Source of the DNA: Candidatus Poseidoniales archaeon
GTDB lineage: Archaea > Thermoplasmatota > Poseidoniia > Poseidoniales > Poseidoniaceae
Assembly: GCA_009887095.1 (NCBI GenBank)
Contig: QXYC01000013.1
Coordinates: forward strand, 1 to 63,223
DNA: 63,223 bases
Reading direction: 5' to 3'
Position numbers and translations under genes: made by a program. Under the pieces are notes generated by a model. The model did no database searches. It saw nothing but the letters and a program-made list of their open reading frames with translations, and was not told where the DNA came from. This document shows, in pieces, positions 15,358 to 24,195 of this stretch. Each line of letters starts with the position of its first letter. Position 1 is the stretch's first letter.

Positions 15358-16784
15358 GTGAAGGCGGTATTGTTGGTTCGTTCATCGTTCCAGTCCATCC
15401 CCACACTGTCTTGGTGCCGGAGCAAAACGAAGGTTGGCAACGCTTGCGCAACGCTTTCGACGAAGCGGCTCAACGAATCAAAGATTCAAACGCAGACCTT
15501 CTCGTCATCTACTCCACCACATGGCCAAGCATCATTGGTCATCAAATTCAAGCCGATCCAAACCCAGAATGGGTGATGGTCGACCACGATTTCCACGATT
15601 TAGGCTCGATTCCGTATTCATTCAACATTGATTCGGAGTTCGCTCACGCATGGGACGAAGCAAACAAGAAGCGAGGCCTCAAGTCTCGCACGGTCAATTA
15701 CACTGGCTTCCCGATCGATGTCGGCTCAGTTGTGGCGCTCAAACTCCTGAACCCGGAGAATGCAATTCCAGCCGTCATCGTCTCCTCCAATGTGTATGCA
15801 AACCGGTCCGAAACAACGGTTCTCGCCAAATCTTGCCTTGATGTCATCAAAGCAACGGGCAGGAAAGCAGTGGCCGTTACAGCAATGTCTCTCTCAAACC
15901 GCATGTTTACGACGGCAATCGACCCCAAAGACGACAAAATCCATTCCCTCAAAGACGACGAATGGAATCGTAAGATCCTCGAATTCCTTGGTGAAGGTCG
16001 CCTTGAGGATGTAGGCCAACTCTCCCGTACGATTCACAAGCAAATCCGCGTCCAAAAGGTCGTTGCGTTCAAACCAATGTGGTGGCTTGCAGGCATGAAC
16101 GAGAACCGTAACAACCTAACCGGTGACGTGCTTGCTTACGAAGCAATTCACGGCGCTGGAGGCGCTGTCGTCCACCTTGATCCAACGCCATCAGGTGCCG
16201 GTGACAAAGAATACGACGAGGATGATGTAGAATTTTTCAGCGGTGAGCGAAATGTGCTCGATGCAGAAGGAGATGCGCCTTCATTTGATGCACAACTCTC
16301 CCAACCGCAACAAACCGCGACTTCTTCGGGCCCAGCATTATGGGAACCAACCACAGGTGAGTCATCGGTCAACAGCGATGCTGCACCCAAACCTGTTGGC
16401 ATGTACCCTCACGCACGACGAGTCGGCGACCTGCTCTACCTATCCGGCGTTGGACCTCGCCAACCCGGCACGAATGCAATTCCCGGTGGACCAATCTGTG
16501 ACGAACAAGGTGCACCGCTCAACTACGATATCAAAGCCCAAACAAAGGCCGTTGTCGACAACATCACGAGGATTCTCGAAGAAGCCGGTGGCTCAATCGA
16601 CGATGTGCTCGATGTGACCTCGTTTTTGGTTGACATGGATCGGGATTTTGCTGGTTACAATGAAGTGTGGGCAGATACGCTCGGCAAGGTTGGACCGACA
16701 CGGACCACACTTGCCATCCGTGCGCTTCCAACTCCAATCGCCGTTGAGATGAAAGTCATCGCCAGAGCACCCAAAGAGAACTGA
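15354..16784 (+). CDS. Fusion: aminophenol dioxygenase alpha subunit-like domain + RidA/2-aminomuconate deaminase domain
   Basis: A 476-residue two-domain protein. Residues ~1-278 are a second LigB-fold domain like AmnA, the non-catalytic alpha subunit. It keeps HPH at 15-17, but the second iron ligand position reads YSTTWP where the beta subunit has SPHW, so it should not bind iron. Residues ~279-345 form an acidic, Gln/Ser/Pro-rich linker. Residues ~348-476 are a complete RidA (YjgF) domain resembling AmnD 2-aminomuconate deaminase, with YPHARRVGDLLYLSGVG, the active-site Arg450 in GPTRTTLAI and Glu465 in AVEMKVIA. The fusion would place the deaminase beside the ring-cleavage site, though the aldehyde dehydrogenase must act in between. 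Starts within the upstream stop codon (ATGA). Confidence 0.87.
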   Translation: MSEGGIVGSFIVPVHPHTVLVPEQNEGWQRLRNAFDEAAQRIKDSNADLLVIYSTTWPSIIGHQIQADPNPEWVMVDHDFHDLGSIPYSFNIDSEFAHAWDEANKKRGLKSRTVNYTGFPIDVGSVVALKLLNPENAIPAVIVSSNVYANRSETTVLAKSCLDVIKATGRKAVAVTAMSLSNRMFTTAIDPKDDKIHSLKDDEWNRKILEFLGEGRLEDVGQLSRTIHKQIRVQKVVAFKPMWWLAGMNENRNNLTGDVLAYEAIHGAGGAVVHLDPTPSGAGDKEYDEDDVEFFSGERNVLDAEGDAPSFDAQLSQPQQTATSSGPALWEPTTGESSVNSDAAPKPVGMYPHARRVGDLLYLSGVGPRQPGTNAIPGGPICDEQGAPLNYDIKAQTKAVVDNITRILEEAGGSIDDVLDVTSFLVDMDRDFAGYNEVWADTLGKVGPTRTTLAIRALPTPIAVEMKVIARAPKEN

Positions 16785-16789
16785 TTACA

Positions 16790-18667
16790 TCAGCACAATT
16801 CGTGTGTGCAAACTGGTGGAGTGAAGTACCTTCGATCTTCCGGATTGAACGTGTCCAGCTGCAGTGTTGAGCCTTCTCCTTCCTGAACGAACACCACTGA
16901 TGAGGTGCTGGCTGGAAGGTAATCTTCGCCCGTGGAGAGCAGGCTCAAACGGAGCCGACTTCCCGCTTCAAGTTCAGCGTCCAATGGCATAAATTCCATT
17001 TTCGCATTGATTGTTTCAACGAGGGGAGTCCATGTTTGAATGTCGTCACCGCCAGCGTAGTAACGTAAGTCCATGATCGCATGCCCAATGTGAATGCATT
17101 CATCGTTCTCATTGCATTCCTCCAGCAGCGCATACAACTGGCCGCCAAGTGTGGCCGTTGTCACATCAACATGCAATCGAGGTGTACCTGCAATGTACAT
17201 CGCTTCCTCGAGCGGCTCAGACTCCCACACAGGTCCAGTGGTTGCGTCGGGAAGCACGGATGTTCCGCCGCCAACGTTGGACAGCATGCCGCCCAGATCC
17301 ATTGAGATCATTTCCACGTCAACAGGAGGGTACCGATCTTCAAGGCGCCATGATCCCTGATTGGATTGTATCTCGACATACAAGCCGGGCTGTTCCCCGA
17401 CACCGCGTAGGTAGAAATCAAACCATTCGAGTAAATCCTGCATCCAATCATAGCGGACCATTTCAGGGAATGCTTCGCCACCCCGACCACCTAAATCGGA
17501 GCGATCGTCCAATTGCACTGGCCGATCAGGGTAATCGTGGTCCCATTGACCGAAGAGCCCCTTTGCATCAATACCTGCATCCTTTAGGGCATTGATTGTT
17601 GGAACTGCCATATGTGGGTCGACGTTCCAGTCGTGCATGCCTTGAATGAGGTAGACACTTCCTTGGTAATTCTCAATCACTCTGTCGAGGAAGTATCGCT
17701 CAGCCCAATAATCACCTGCCACCTCTGATCCAAACATGTAAGCACTGACACCGGTTCCCGGTCCGATGATATAATCTGGACACAAGTTTTGGTAATCTTC
17801 TGCATCCCCGTCAATCCCGTATGACCCGTAGACACCGTTGTGCATGATTGGGGCACGAGCCTCAGCAGAGCCATTGCGCCACATCAATTCCTTGACACCA
17901 ATCAATCCAGAAATTGGAACGATGGTTTTCAGATAATCATGCTCTGCTCCAAACATTGCAGCCTGCCAAGGTGTGCTTCCATCGTAGGATTTCCCAATCA
18001 TGCCGACCGCCCCGTTTGACCATTCTTGTTCGCCAAACCAACGTACGGCGGCATCATTTCCGAGTTGCTCAGCGTTCCCCATGAGATCCATGCAATGGTT
18101 CGATCGACCCGTGCCTGAAACAGAAACTTGCGCAAATGCAAATCCATGCGGGAGAATTTGGTCGATGATCATCTGGCCCAACCAGGTGCCGGGCACTTCG
18201 ATGCTCGGTGTTTCTACGCTTGCTTCTTGGAAGTAAGGTCCAAACTCAGCAATAACGGGGACGGTGACGCCTTCCGGAACGTTCGGTCGCCAGACTGCAA
18301 GACTGATGACGGCATTGTCTGGGGCGGCCCCTCCTTCTTCGATTGGCAAACTGTATTCGACAAAATGATGTGTGGAATTCCACTCATTATCAGTCCCCAG
18401 CACTTCGTAAGGGCCAGTTTCTAACGCAATACCAAATTCTCCACTGGTTTGATACGGCAGTGTGTTGCGCTCCCATACAGGTACACGCATTCCGGATTCG
18501 CTCTCTTGTTCGGAGACGAGGTCCATGACTGCCTCGCCAAAAAGAGCAGACATGAAGAGAAAGACTAGGGCGACTGCGATGGTTGAACCCAAGACCAAGT
18601 TGAACTCCCTCGACATTCGGGTTTGTTGAGCACCGTCGATGCCAGAACCTTGCGTCCCCTTCGTCAC
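16790..18667 (-). CDS. Membrane-anchored CocE/NonD-type (S15) hydrolase
   Basis: A 625-residue serine hydrolase of the X-Pro dipeptidyl-peptidase/CocE family. One transmembrane anchor lies near the N-terminus (residues ~24-46, LVLGSTIAVALVFLFMSALF), so the enzyme domain is probably outside. The alpha/beta-hydrolase core shows the nucleophile in GKSYDGS, Asp in GMHDWNVD and His in GQWDHDYP. The C-terminal ~200 residues are a jelly-roll beta domain typical of CocE (MYIAGTPRLHVDV to the end). It may cleave peptides or acyl esters at the cell surface. Start is GTG 18667; ATG 18616, nearer the anchor, is equally plausible. Several Cys pairs suit an extracellular protein. Confidence 0.82.
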   Translation of the reverse strand: MTKGTQGSGIDGAQQTRMSREFNLVLGSTIAVALVFLFMSALFGEAVMDLVSEQESESGMRVPVWERNTLPYQTSGEFGIALETGPYEVLGTDNEWNSTHHFVEYSLPIEEGGAAPDNAVISLAVWRPNVPEGVTVPVIAEFGPYFQEASVETPSIEVPGTWLGQMIIDQILPHGFAFAQVSVSGTGRSNHCMDLMGNAEQLGNDAAVRWFGEQEWSNGAVGMIGKSYDGSTPWQAAMFGAEHDYLKTIVPISGLIGVKELMWRNGSAEARAPIMHNGVYGSYGIDGDAEDYQNLCPDYIIGPGTGVSAYMFGSEVAGDYWAERYFLDRVIENYQGSVYLIQGMHDWNVDPHMAVPTINALKDAGIDAKGLFGQWDHDYPDRPVQLDDRSDLGGRGGEAFPEMVRYDWMQDLLEWFDFYLRGVGEQPGLYVEIQSNQGSWRLEDRYPPVDVEMISMDLGGMLSNVGGGTSVLPDATTGPVWESEPLEEAMYIAGTPRLHVDVTTATLGGQLYALLEECNENDECIHIGHAIMDLRYYAGGDDIQTWTPLVETINAKMEFMPLDAELEAGSRLRLSLLSTGEDYLPASTSSVVFVQEGEGSTLQLDTFNPEDRRYFTPPVCTHELC

Positions 18668-18733
18668 AGGAGGGCGTCGCTTGGGTCACTTTTGAGGTTG
18701 CCGAATAGAGAACTCAATTGCTTGGAGCAGTGC

Positions 18734-20110
18734 TTAATTGTCACCGGAGCGATGGTTGCGTGATTGGTTGCGGTTGCCAGACCGGTTGCCACCATTCCGA
18801 TTTGAGCGACCTTGGTTACGACCTTGGTTGCGGTTGTTTTGGCCCCCTCCGCTTCCTGAATTCTGTCGGTTGTTCCGCCCGCCACCTCGGTTTGAGCGGT
18901 TGCGGTTCCGTTGCTTCTTCGGGGCGTTTGGATCCTTGACCTTACCTGCCTTTTGTCCAGGTTTTGGAATGGCTCCTATGAAATGAAATTCATGGGATGA
19001 ATCCACGGGGATTTCCTTGCCAATCAATTGCTGAATGCCGACCAAATATCCAGATTCTGAATCATCACAGAATCCGTAGGCGATGCCCGTTCGACCTGCT
19101 CGAGCGGTCCGTCCAATTCGGTGAACATAACTCTCGGGTTCGTTTGGCAAATCGTAATTGAACACGTGGGTCACGCCATCGACGTCGATGCCCCTGCTTG
19201 CAATATCGGTAGCCACAAGAATAGGAATGCTTCCGTTCTTGAAGCCAGCCAGAGCCTTCGTGCGTGCACCCTGACTTTTGTTTCCGTGAATCGCAGCTGC
19301 AGCGATACCGCTTTGGTCGAGCTGCTTGACAAGTCGGTTTGCACCATGCTTTGTTCGTGTGAAAACGATGCCACATTCAACCCGTTCTTGCTTGATAATT
19401 TTCACGAGCAAGCGGCGTTTGTCTGCCTTTCGGAGGAACATAATTTTCTGGTCAATACGATCCACTGTGACTTCTTTTGGCGTAATGTCGACTTTCACTG
19501 CATTGTTCAAGAACGAACCAGCAAGGTCTGCAATTGACGACGGCATTGTTGCGCTGAAGAGGAGGTTTTGTCGCTTCTTTGGCAACAATTTCAACACCTT
19601 CTTGATGTCTCGAATAAAGCCCATGTCCAGCATGCGGTCAGCTTCATCAAGGACAAAGAATTCAACATTTGTGATGTCGATGTGACCTTGGTTGATCAAA
19701 TCGAGAAGACGACCAGGGGTGGCGACCAGCACGTCCAATCCTTTCTGCAGGGCTCGGACCTGAGGGTTTTGATTCACACCGCCAAAGATCACTTTGTGAC
19801 GAATGTCGAGGTGTTCGCTGTAAGCGGAAAACCGTTCATCAATTTGTGCGGCCAATTCCCTGGTTGGAGAAAGGACAAGCGCTCTAATGTGGCGTTTTCC
19901 TTGTGGCCGGTTGCGGCTCATAATTTGCAGCACTGGGAGTGCAAACGCAGCCGTTTTGCCAGTTCCAGTTTGAGCCACACCCAGCACATCGCGACCAGCC
20001 AACAAAGGCGGAATGGATTGCTCTTGGACGGGTGTTGGTGTGGTGTAACCTTCTGCCTCAACGGCTTGAAGAAGGGGCTTAGAAAGGCCTAATGTCTCGA
20101 AATTGGTCAT
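18734..20110 (-). CDS. DEAD-box RNA helicase with Arg/Gly/Asn-rich tail
   Basis: ATP-dependent RNA unwinding. The 458-residue protein starts at ATG 20110 (MTNFETLGLSKPLLQAV, the Q-motif region) and carries AQTGTGKTAAF (Walker A), PTRELAAQ, DEAD, SAT, and HRIGRTARAGRTG (motif VI). It is RhlE-like. The last ~65 residues are a low-complexity tail of RN, GGG and NR repeats that should bind RNA non-specifically and could promote condensate formation. An in-frame extension to 20326 would run into the pheS 3' end and is rejected. Possible roles are ribosome assembly or cold adaptation. It lies between pheS and the S15 hydrolase, all on the minus strand. Confidence 0.94.
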   Translation of the reverse strand: MTNFETLGLSKPLLQAVEAEGYTTPTPVQEQSIPPLLAGRDVLGVAQTGTGKTAAFALPVLQIMSRNRPQGKRHIRALVLSPTRELAAQIDERFSAYSEHLDIRHKVIFGGVNQNPQVRALQKGLDVLVATPGRLLDLINQGHIDITNVEFFVLDEADRMLDMGFIRDIKKVLKLLPKKRQNLLFSATMPSSIADLAGSFLNNAVKVDITPKEVTVDRIDQKIMFLRKADKRRLLVKIIKQERVECGIVFTRTKHGANRLVKQLDQSGIAAAAIHGNKSQGARTKALAGFKNGSIPILVATDIASRGIDVDGVTHVFNYDLPNEPESYVHRIGRTARAGRTGIAYGFCDDSESGYLVGIQQLIGKEIPVDSSHEFHFIGAIPKPGQKAGKVKDPNAPKKQRNRNRSNRGGGRNNRQNSGSGGGQNNRNQGRNQGRSNRNGGNRSGNRNQSRNHRSGDN

Positions 20111-20249
20111 GGAAATCCCTCGAACAGAGGGCAGCAACAAGATGCTGAAGCCAACCTGAACAGCCCGCGCTCTTCGCCTCTCCTCTAAAACAGGGTTGGT
20201 CGAAATCGCCAACCTCGGTGTATTGGAGGTCGCCGGCCTCTGTTCCGAA

Positions 20250-21734
20250 TCAAAGAATTGGTTGATTCCGGAGCCATTCGAGGTCTGAAATGTAGAGTTG
20301 GCGGATGTCGTCCAAGCCGAGAACAAGCATGGCCAATCGTTCCAAACCCATCCCCCAAGCGAGGACAGGTGTTGTGATGCCCAAAGGTTCGGTTACTTCT
20401 GGACGGAAAATTCCAGCGCCACCGAGTTCCAACCACTTGCCTCGCCACTTCACCTCGATCTCGAGGCTTGGCTCTGTGTAAGGGAAGTATGCGGGGCGAA
20501 CTCGAACTTCCGGGTAGCCCATCTTGGCGTAGAAGGTCTTCAAGGTCGCGACAAGCATCTGAAGATTCGCGCCTTCTTCCATAATGATGCCTTCGATTTG
20601 GTGGAATTCTGGAAGGTGAGTGCGGTCAATAGCTTCCTTTCGGAACACACGATCGACCGAGAACACTCGACAAGCTTCGTTTGGGTGCTTGGCAAGGTAC
20701 TGAATGGTGTTGACCGTGGTGTGAGTTCGGAGCAAACCCTTCTCCGAAGTAGCCTTGGAAAATGCACCGCCCCAGCCAACTGAGCCAGTTTGCCCGCCGT
20801 GTTCATGGATGTCGCTCCATGCTTTTACCAAGTCATCCGGAAGCGAAATGGCTGCTGGGTTGTCGAGGTAAAAGGTGTCCTGCATTTCACGGGCCGGATG
20901 GTCTTGTGGAATGAACAATGCATCCATGTTCCAGCCTGCGGTTTGCACATAGTCATCCACCAGTTCAGAAAAGCCCATCTCAAGGAAAATCGCTCGCACT
21001 CGCTCGATGAGCGCTTGCATTGGGTGGCTTCGCCCCGTGCGAGGGGTGCTTGATTCAAGGGTGACATCGAACGCACGGTATTCGGCATTCTTCCAATCTT
21101 CCGACTGCAACAATTCAGCGGTGATTTCTGCTACTGCCACTTTTTCTTCAAGGTGCTTCCCTTCGACGGACCGGCCTTGCTCGGTCATCGTCCATGTTCG
21201 AGTGGTGTGTTCGATCACTTCGATGAGTCCTCGTCTCGACTTGAACAATTCAAGCATGTCACTGTCCGATTCCTCAACCGAACATGGGAGACTTGCGATG
21301 AAGGCAGTGCGCTGAGCGATGGCTGCCGTGACTTGACTTGGGTGTTCGGCTTCGAATTTTCCTTGATTGAGTTGGACCCCCAATCGCTTGAGCAACCCGA
21401 CGCCGGGGCCAGCCTCATGCCGTTCAAATGAAGTTTGAAGTGCCGCCATCGAAGCGTCATCAGCTGATTCAATCCAAGCCCACAATCGGTGTTCGAGCAG
21501 TCCTTCTGCCGCAGCCTTGATTCCTTCAGGAGCGAGTTTGACGGTTTGACTGACGTGCTCGGTTGTGGTGACCAGCCCGTGGTTGGTGAGGCCGTGACCC
21601 GCACCAACCGCTACGGCTTGATCCTTCCAATCACAAGCGGCGAGGATGTCTTCCAATCCCCAAGTGTGGTTGCCTTTTGCCTGCATCACTTTGAGCATTC
21701 GACGCTCAGGGTTCAGCAAGATTGGTGCCTCCAT
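20250..21734 (-). CDS. pheS: Phenylalanyl-tRNA synthetase alpha subunit
   Basis: Catalytic subunit of the alpha2-beta2 PheRS. The 494-residue length and long N-terminal helical/winged-helix region (residues ~1-230) are those of archaeal/eukaryal alpha subunits. The class II core shows SHPMQALIERVRAIFLEMGF, DTFYLDNP, LLRTHTTVNTIQYL, FRKEAIDRTHLPEFHQIEG, YFPYTEPSLEIEV and the motif 3 region AWGMGLERLAMLVLGLDDIR. Start ATG 21734 is chosen because codons upstream to 21851 encode no family sequence. The beta subunit gene is not in the window. Confidence 0.95.
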   Translation of the reverse strand: MEAPILLNPERRMLKVMQAKGNHTWGLEDILAACDWKDQAVAVGAGHGLTNHGLVTTTEHVSQTVKLAPEGIKAAAEGLLEHRLWAWIESADDASMAALQTSFERHEAGPGVGLLKRLGVQLNQGKFEAEHPSQVTAAIAQRTAFIASLPCSVEESDSDMLELFKSRRGLIEVIEHTTRTWTMTEQGRSVEGKHLEEKVAVAEITAELLQSEDWKNAEYRAFDVTLESSTPRTGRSHPMQALIERVRAIFLEMGFSELVDDYVQTAGWNMDALFIPQDHPAREMQDTFYLDNPAAISLPDDLVKAWSDIHEHGGQTGSVGWGGAFSKATSEKGLLRTHTTVNTIQYLAKHPNEACRVFSVDRVFRKEAIDRTHLPEFHQIEGIIMEEGANLQMLVATLKTFYAKMGYPEVRVRPAYFPYTEPSLEIEVKWRGKWLELGGAGIFRPEVTEPLGITTPVLAWGMGLERLAMLVLGLDDIRQLYISDLEWLRNQPIL

Positions 21735-21817
21735 GTCTGCTCGGGTGCAACCAACGCCCTTCAAATCTGTGCCTCCCGACAAACAAAATTCATCGTTCGT
21801 CAAGGGGTTTGCATCAC

Positions 21818-22204
21818 TCACTCTTCTTCTTGCCAGAGTTGGGTGGAACACGCTGGGCAGGTGAAACCAATCGGCTTAGGGCCATCAACGAGCGTCACGG
21901 TTCCACAAGGTCCACAGAGAATGGACGAACGCTTTGGTTCATCGAGTGTGGTATCCACACGGTACATCACACGACCTGCATCGGGGAGTTTTTCTGCTGC
22001 GGGCGTCCAGTTTTCAATCTCTTCTGGCGACATCGTTCGTTCAGTGTTTACAGACATGCCGACAATGAACAGCACAAGCCCTCCAACACCAATGGTGGCG
22101 CCCATAGCATAAATGCCGCCAACGGTGAGAAATGCACCGAACACGAGGCAAATCAATCCGGCAATCAGCAGATTCTCTTTGCCATTTTTTACCAAGAAAT
22201 CCAC
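21818..22204 (-). CDS. Small membrane protein with C-terminal zinc ribbon
   Basis: A 128-residue protein with two transmembrane segments (residues ~12-32 and 36-52). A cytoplasmic tail follows, ending in a CxxC...CxxC zinc ribbon (ILCGPCGTV and FTCPACSTQ). Function unknown; such proteins may sense or scaffold at the membrane. The listed GTG start overlaps a strong ribosome site (GAGGTGGAT), so the in-frame TTG at 22195, three codons in, may be the true start. The upstream aminotransferase stop is part of the same sequence, so the two genes are coupled. Confidence 0.72.
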   Translation of the reverse strand: MDFLVKNGKENLLIAGLICLVFGAFLTVGGIYAMGATIGVGGLVLFIVGMSVNTERTMSPEEIENWTPAAEKLPDAGRVMYRVDTTLDEPKRSSILCGPCGTVTLVDGPKPIGFTCPACSTQLWQEEE

Positions 22205-22205
22205 C

Positions 22206-23561
22206 TCAGTTCAGCGCATGTGCGAGTGCTTCAGCAACACGCTTGACTTGTGCCAATGGTATCGCGCACAACCCAATTCGAACACCGCCAGTTAGAGGGA
22301 CGAGGTAGACATCTTGCTCCGCACAGGCCTCGGCGATTCGACCTGGGTCCTCGTGGTCAAGCCAAGCGAAGAATCCGTCATGGGTTGGATTGAGTGGTAC
22401 ATTCAATGCTTCACATGCAGCATTCAAAGCATTCCTCCGTTCCGTGAGGAGCGATTGCAAACGATCGCGTTCGTTGCTCCACGCTGCTCCGCCTTCATCC
22501 GAAGCATGCAGTTCGCTGACAGTGTATTGTGAAACACGCGGCGCAGCCGACCATGTTTGGCGACCCGTTACCCCCATCACTGTAGCGATGCGGTCAGTGA
22601 CCGCTTGGTCGGGGTGGATGCTGACAATGGCTCCAGTTCGTAGACCGTACATGGTGTGCGACTTGGAAAGTGAAAGGGCAAATGTGATCAGAAGGTTCTC
22701 TGGCCACGGCCATCCATTGGACATGGCATCATGAATGGTTTCTGCCCATCCATGTGGCTCTTCTGCGTAGAGGTGGTAGGCTGCATCAATCAACAATGTG
22801 TGACCAACATTTTCGTTGACTGAAGCGCTCTCCATGACTGCTTCTAACATGGCCATCCGTCCATCAGGGGTTAACGAAAGACCAGTCGGGTTGTGGGCAG
22901 GGTCGTTGAGCCACATCATCACTTTGTCCTGGTGCAGACACATCTCGGCGAGTTCACCTTTGAACCCCTCAATGTCGACGAAGGGGTATAGCGAGCCGGC
23001 TTTTGGCAGCAAAGGGTAGGTTCGGGCCTTCAAATCACATCCCGCCAAGAACCCCTTGTAAGGGCCCCAGTGACGGTCGCGAAGGAGTACATGGTCGCCG
23101 CGATTTGCAAAGTTTGTCGCCGCGAGGTAAAGAGCACCCGACCCACCAGCAGACGCAGTTGCAGTGATGGCAATTCCCATTGCTTCAAGTTCAGAACGTC
23201 GTTCTCCAAGGGCGAGTGTCTTGGCCAAATCGAGGAAGGCCGGAAGACCAGTCAGTGGTGCATAGGCTGCGATTTCCACAGGTGGTGCTTGTCGGATGGC
23301 TTCATCGACCACAGCATTGATCGCTAGGTTGCCATCATCCTCGAGCAAAGCCCCGATGGTACCGTTCACAGCATCCCTCCCTTCCGCTTTTGCGTTCTGA
23401 TATCGAGCCAACCATGCGAAAATGGTATCGCTACCCACTTTCGTCTGAGCGTAGGGGTTGAGCAAACCCGCACCTGCATCGTGGTCCATGGGCCAGCCAA
23501 TGAGAGGCTCTTCTTTGAGTTGCCCCTCAAATTTAGTAGCGGATTCATCCGTTTGATTCAT
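22206..23561 (-). CDS. PLP-dependent class I/II aminotransferase
   Basis: A 451-residue fold-type I aminotransferase resembling the aspartate/aromatic aminotransferase group. The PLP-lysine lies in SLSKSHTMYGLRTGA, whose following Arg binds cofactor phosphate. DPAHNPTGLSLT carries the NPTG motif with its cofactor Asn, and IDAAYHLY the Asp-Ala-x-Tyr element. GGVRIGLCAIP near the end holds the substrate-carboxylate Arg. The substrate could be aromatic or aspartate-like; it cannot be fixed here. It lies head-to-head with tRNA-Thr, whose 5' end starts 27 bases from its ATG. Confidence 0.85.
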   Translation of the reverse strand: MNQTDESATKFEGQLKEEPLIGWPMDHDAGAGLLNPYAQTKVGSDTIFAWLARYQNAKAEGRDAVNGTIGALLEDDGNLAINAVVDEAIRQAPPVEIAAYAPLTGLPAFLDLAKTLALGERRSELEAMGIAITATASAGGSGALYLAATNFANRGDHVLLRDRHWGPYKGFLAGCDLKARTYPLLPKAGSLYPFVDIEGFKGELAEMCLHQDKVMMWLNDPAHNPTGLSLTPDGRMAMLEAVMESASVNENVGHTLLIDAAYHLYAEEPHGWAETIHDAMSNGWPWPENLLITFALSLSKSHTMYGLRTGAIVSIHPDQAVTDRIATVMGVTGRQTWSAAPRVSQYTVSELHASDEGGAAWSNERDRLQSLLTERRNALNAACEALNVPLNPTHDGFFAWLDHEDPGRIAEACAEQDVYLVPLTGGVRIGLCAIPLAQVKRVAEALAHALN

Positions 23562-23588
23562 GAAGGGTTAGCCTTTGGGCGAACCGTC

Positions 23589-23661
23589 GCCTGTGTAGCA
23601 TAGCTGGTAGTGCATCGGATTTGTAATCCGAAGGCCGGGGGTTCGAGTCCCTCCGCAGGCT
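23589..23661 (+). tRNA. tRNA-Thr (anticodon TGT)
   Basis: A full cloverleaf can be folded: acceptor stem GCCTGTG with CGCAGGC (one G-T pair), anticodon arm TCGGA-TTTGTAA-TCCGA with anticodon TGT reading ACA, and T arm GGGGG-TTCGAGT-CCCTC. The discriminator base is T, as in archaeal tRNA-Thr. No 3' CCA is encoded, so it must be added by nucleotidyltransferase. No intron is present. Confidence 0.95.
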
Positions 23662-23705
23662 CCTATCATCGATAAGACCGTGAACCACCTCGTTTTGGTG
23701 TAACC

Positions 23706-24158
23706 ATGCGCCCTTTCCATCTGGCCTTTCCTGTTTTGGACCTCGAAACGACAGAACGGTTCTATGTCGATGTGCTTGGCTGTTCGATCGGCCGTCGGAC
23801 AGAACGGACAATCAATCTAAATTTTCACGGACACCAAATTGTGGCCCACTGTGTAGACTCGATGCCGGATGTATCAGATGGTGGTCGCATCGATGGGCGT
23901 CAAGTCCCCCCGTTTCACTTCGGGCTGGTTATGGAATGGACCCAATGGCATGCCTTCCGCGATCATCTCAAGGAATTGGATGTGGCGTTCCGATTGAAGC
24001 CACATGTTCGGTATCCAGGTTCGGTTGGGGAGCAAGCCACGATGTTTGTCAATGACCCCTCTGGGAATGCATTGGAATTCAAATCGTTTCAGGATGATGA
24101 CAGGCTGTTTGCTACGCTTTCTGGTAACGAACACGCTGCTGGCGGCGGACGCCTCTGA
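23706..24158 (+). CDS. VOC/glyoxalase-family protein
   Basis: A 150-residue single vicinal-oxygen-chelate module pair. Features are an N-terminal RPFHLAFPVLDLETTERFY (His as metal ligand, then the usual strand-helix), a central PPFHFGLVM (second His) and NDPSGNALEFKSF, where the Glu is the usual third ligand. Such proteins are small metal-dependent dioxygenases, lyases or resistance proteins. No substrate can be named; ring-cleavage accessory roles exist in this superfamily, but this gene is 7 kb from the amn-like genes. It starts 44 bases after tRNA-Thr. Confidence 0.85.
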   Translation: MRPFHLAFPVLDLETTERFYVDVLGCSIGRRTERTINLNFHGHQIVAHCVDSMPDVSDGGRIDGRQVPPFHFGLVMEWTQWHAFRDHLKELDVAFRLKPHVRYPGSVGEQATMFVNDPSGNALEFKSFQDDDRLFATLSGNEHAAGGGRL

Positions 24159-24195
24159 ACCGAACGCTCAAGGTTGAAGAGTGGCTGGCCAAAGC

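Noticed and set aside
20111-20326. 72-residue N-terminal extension of the DEAD helicase
   Set aside because: It runs into the pheS 3' end and lacks helicase features; the Q-motif region begins at 20110.
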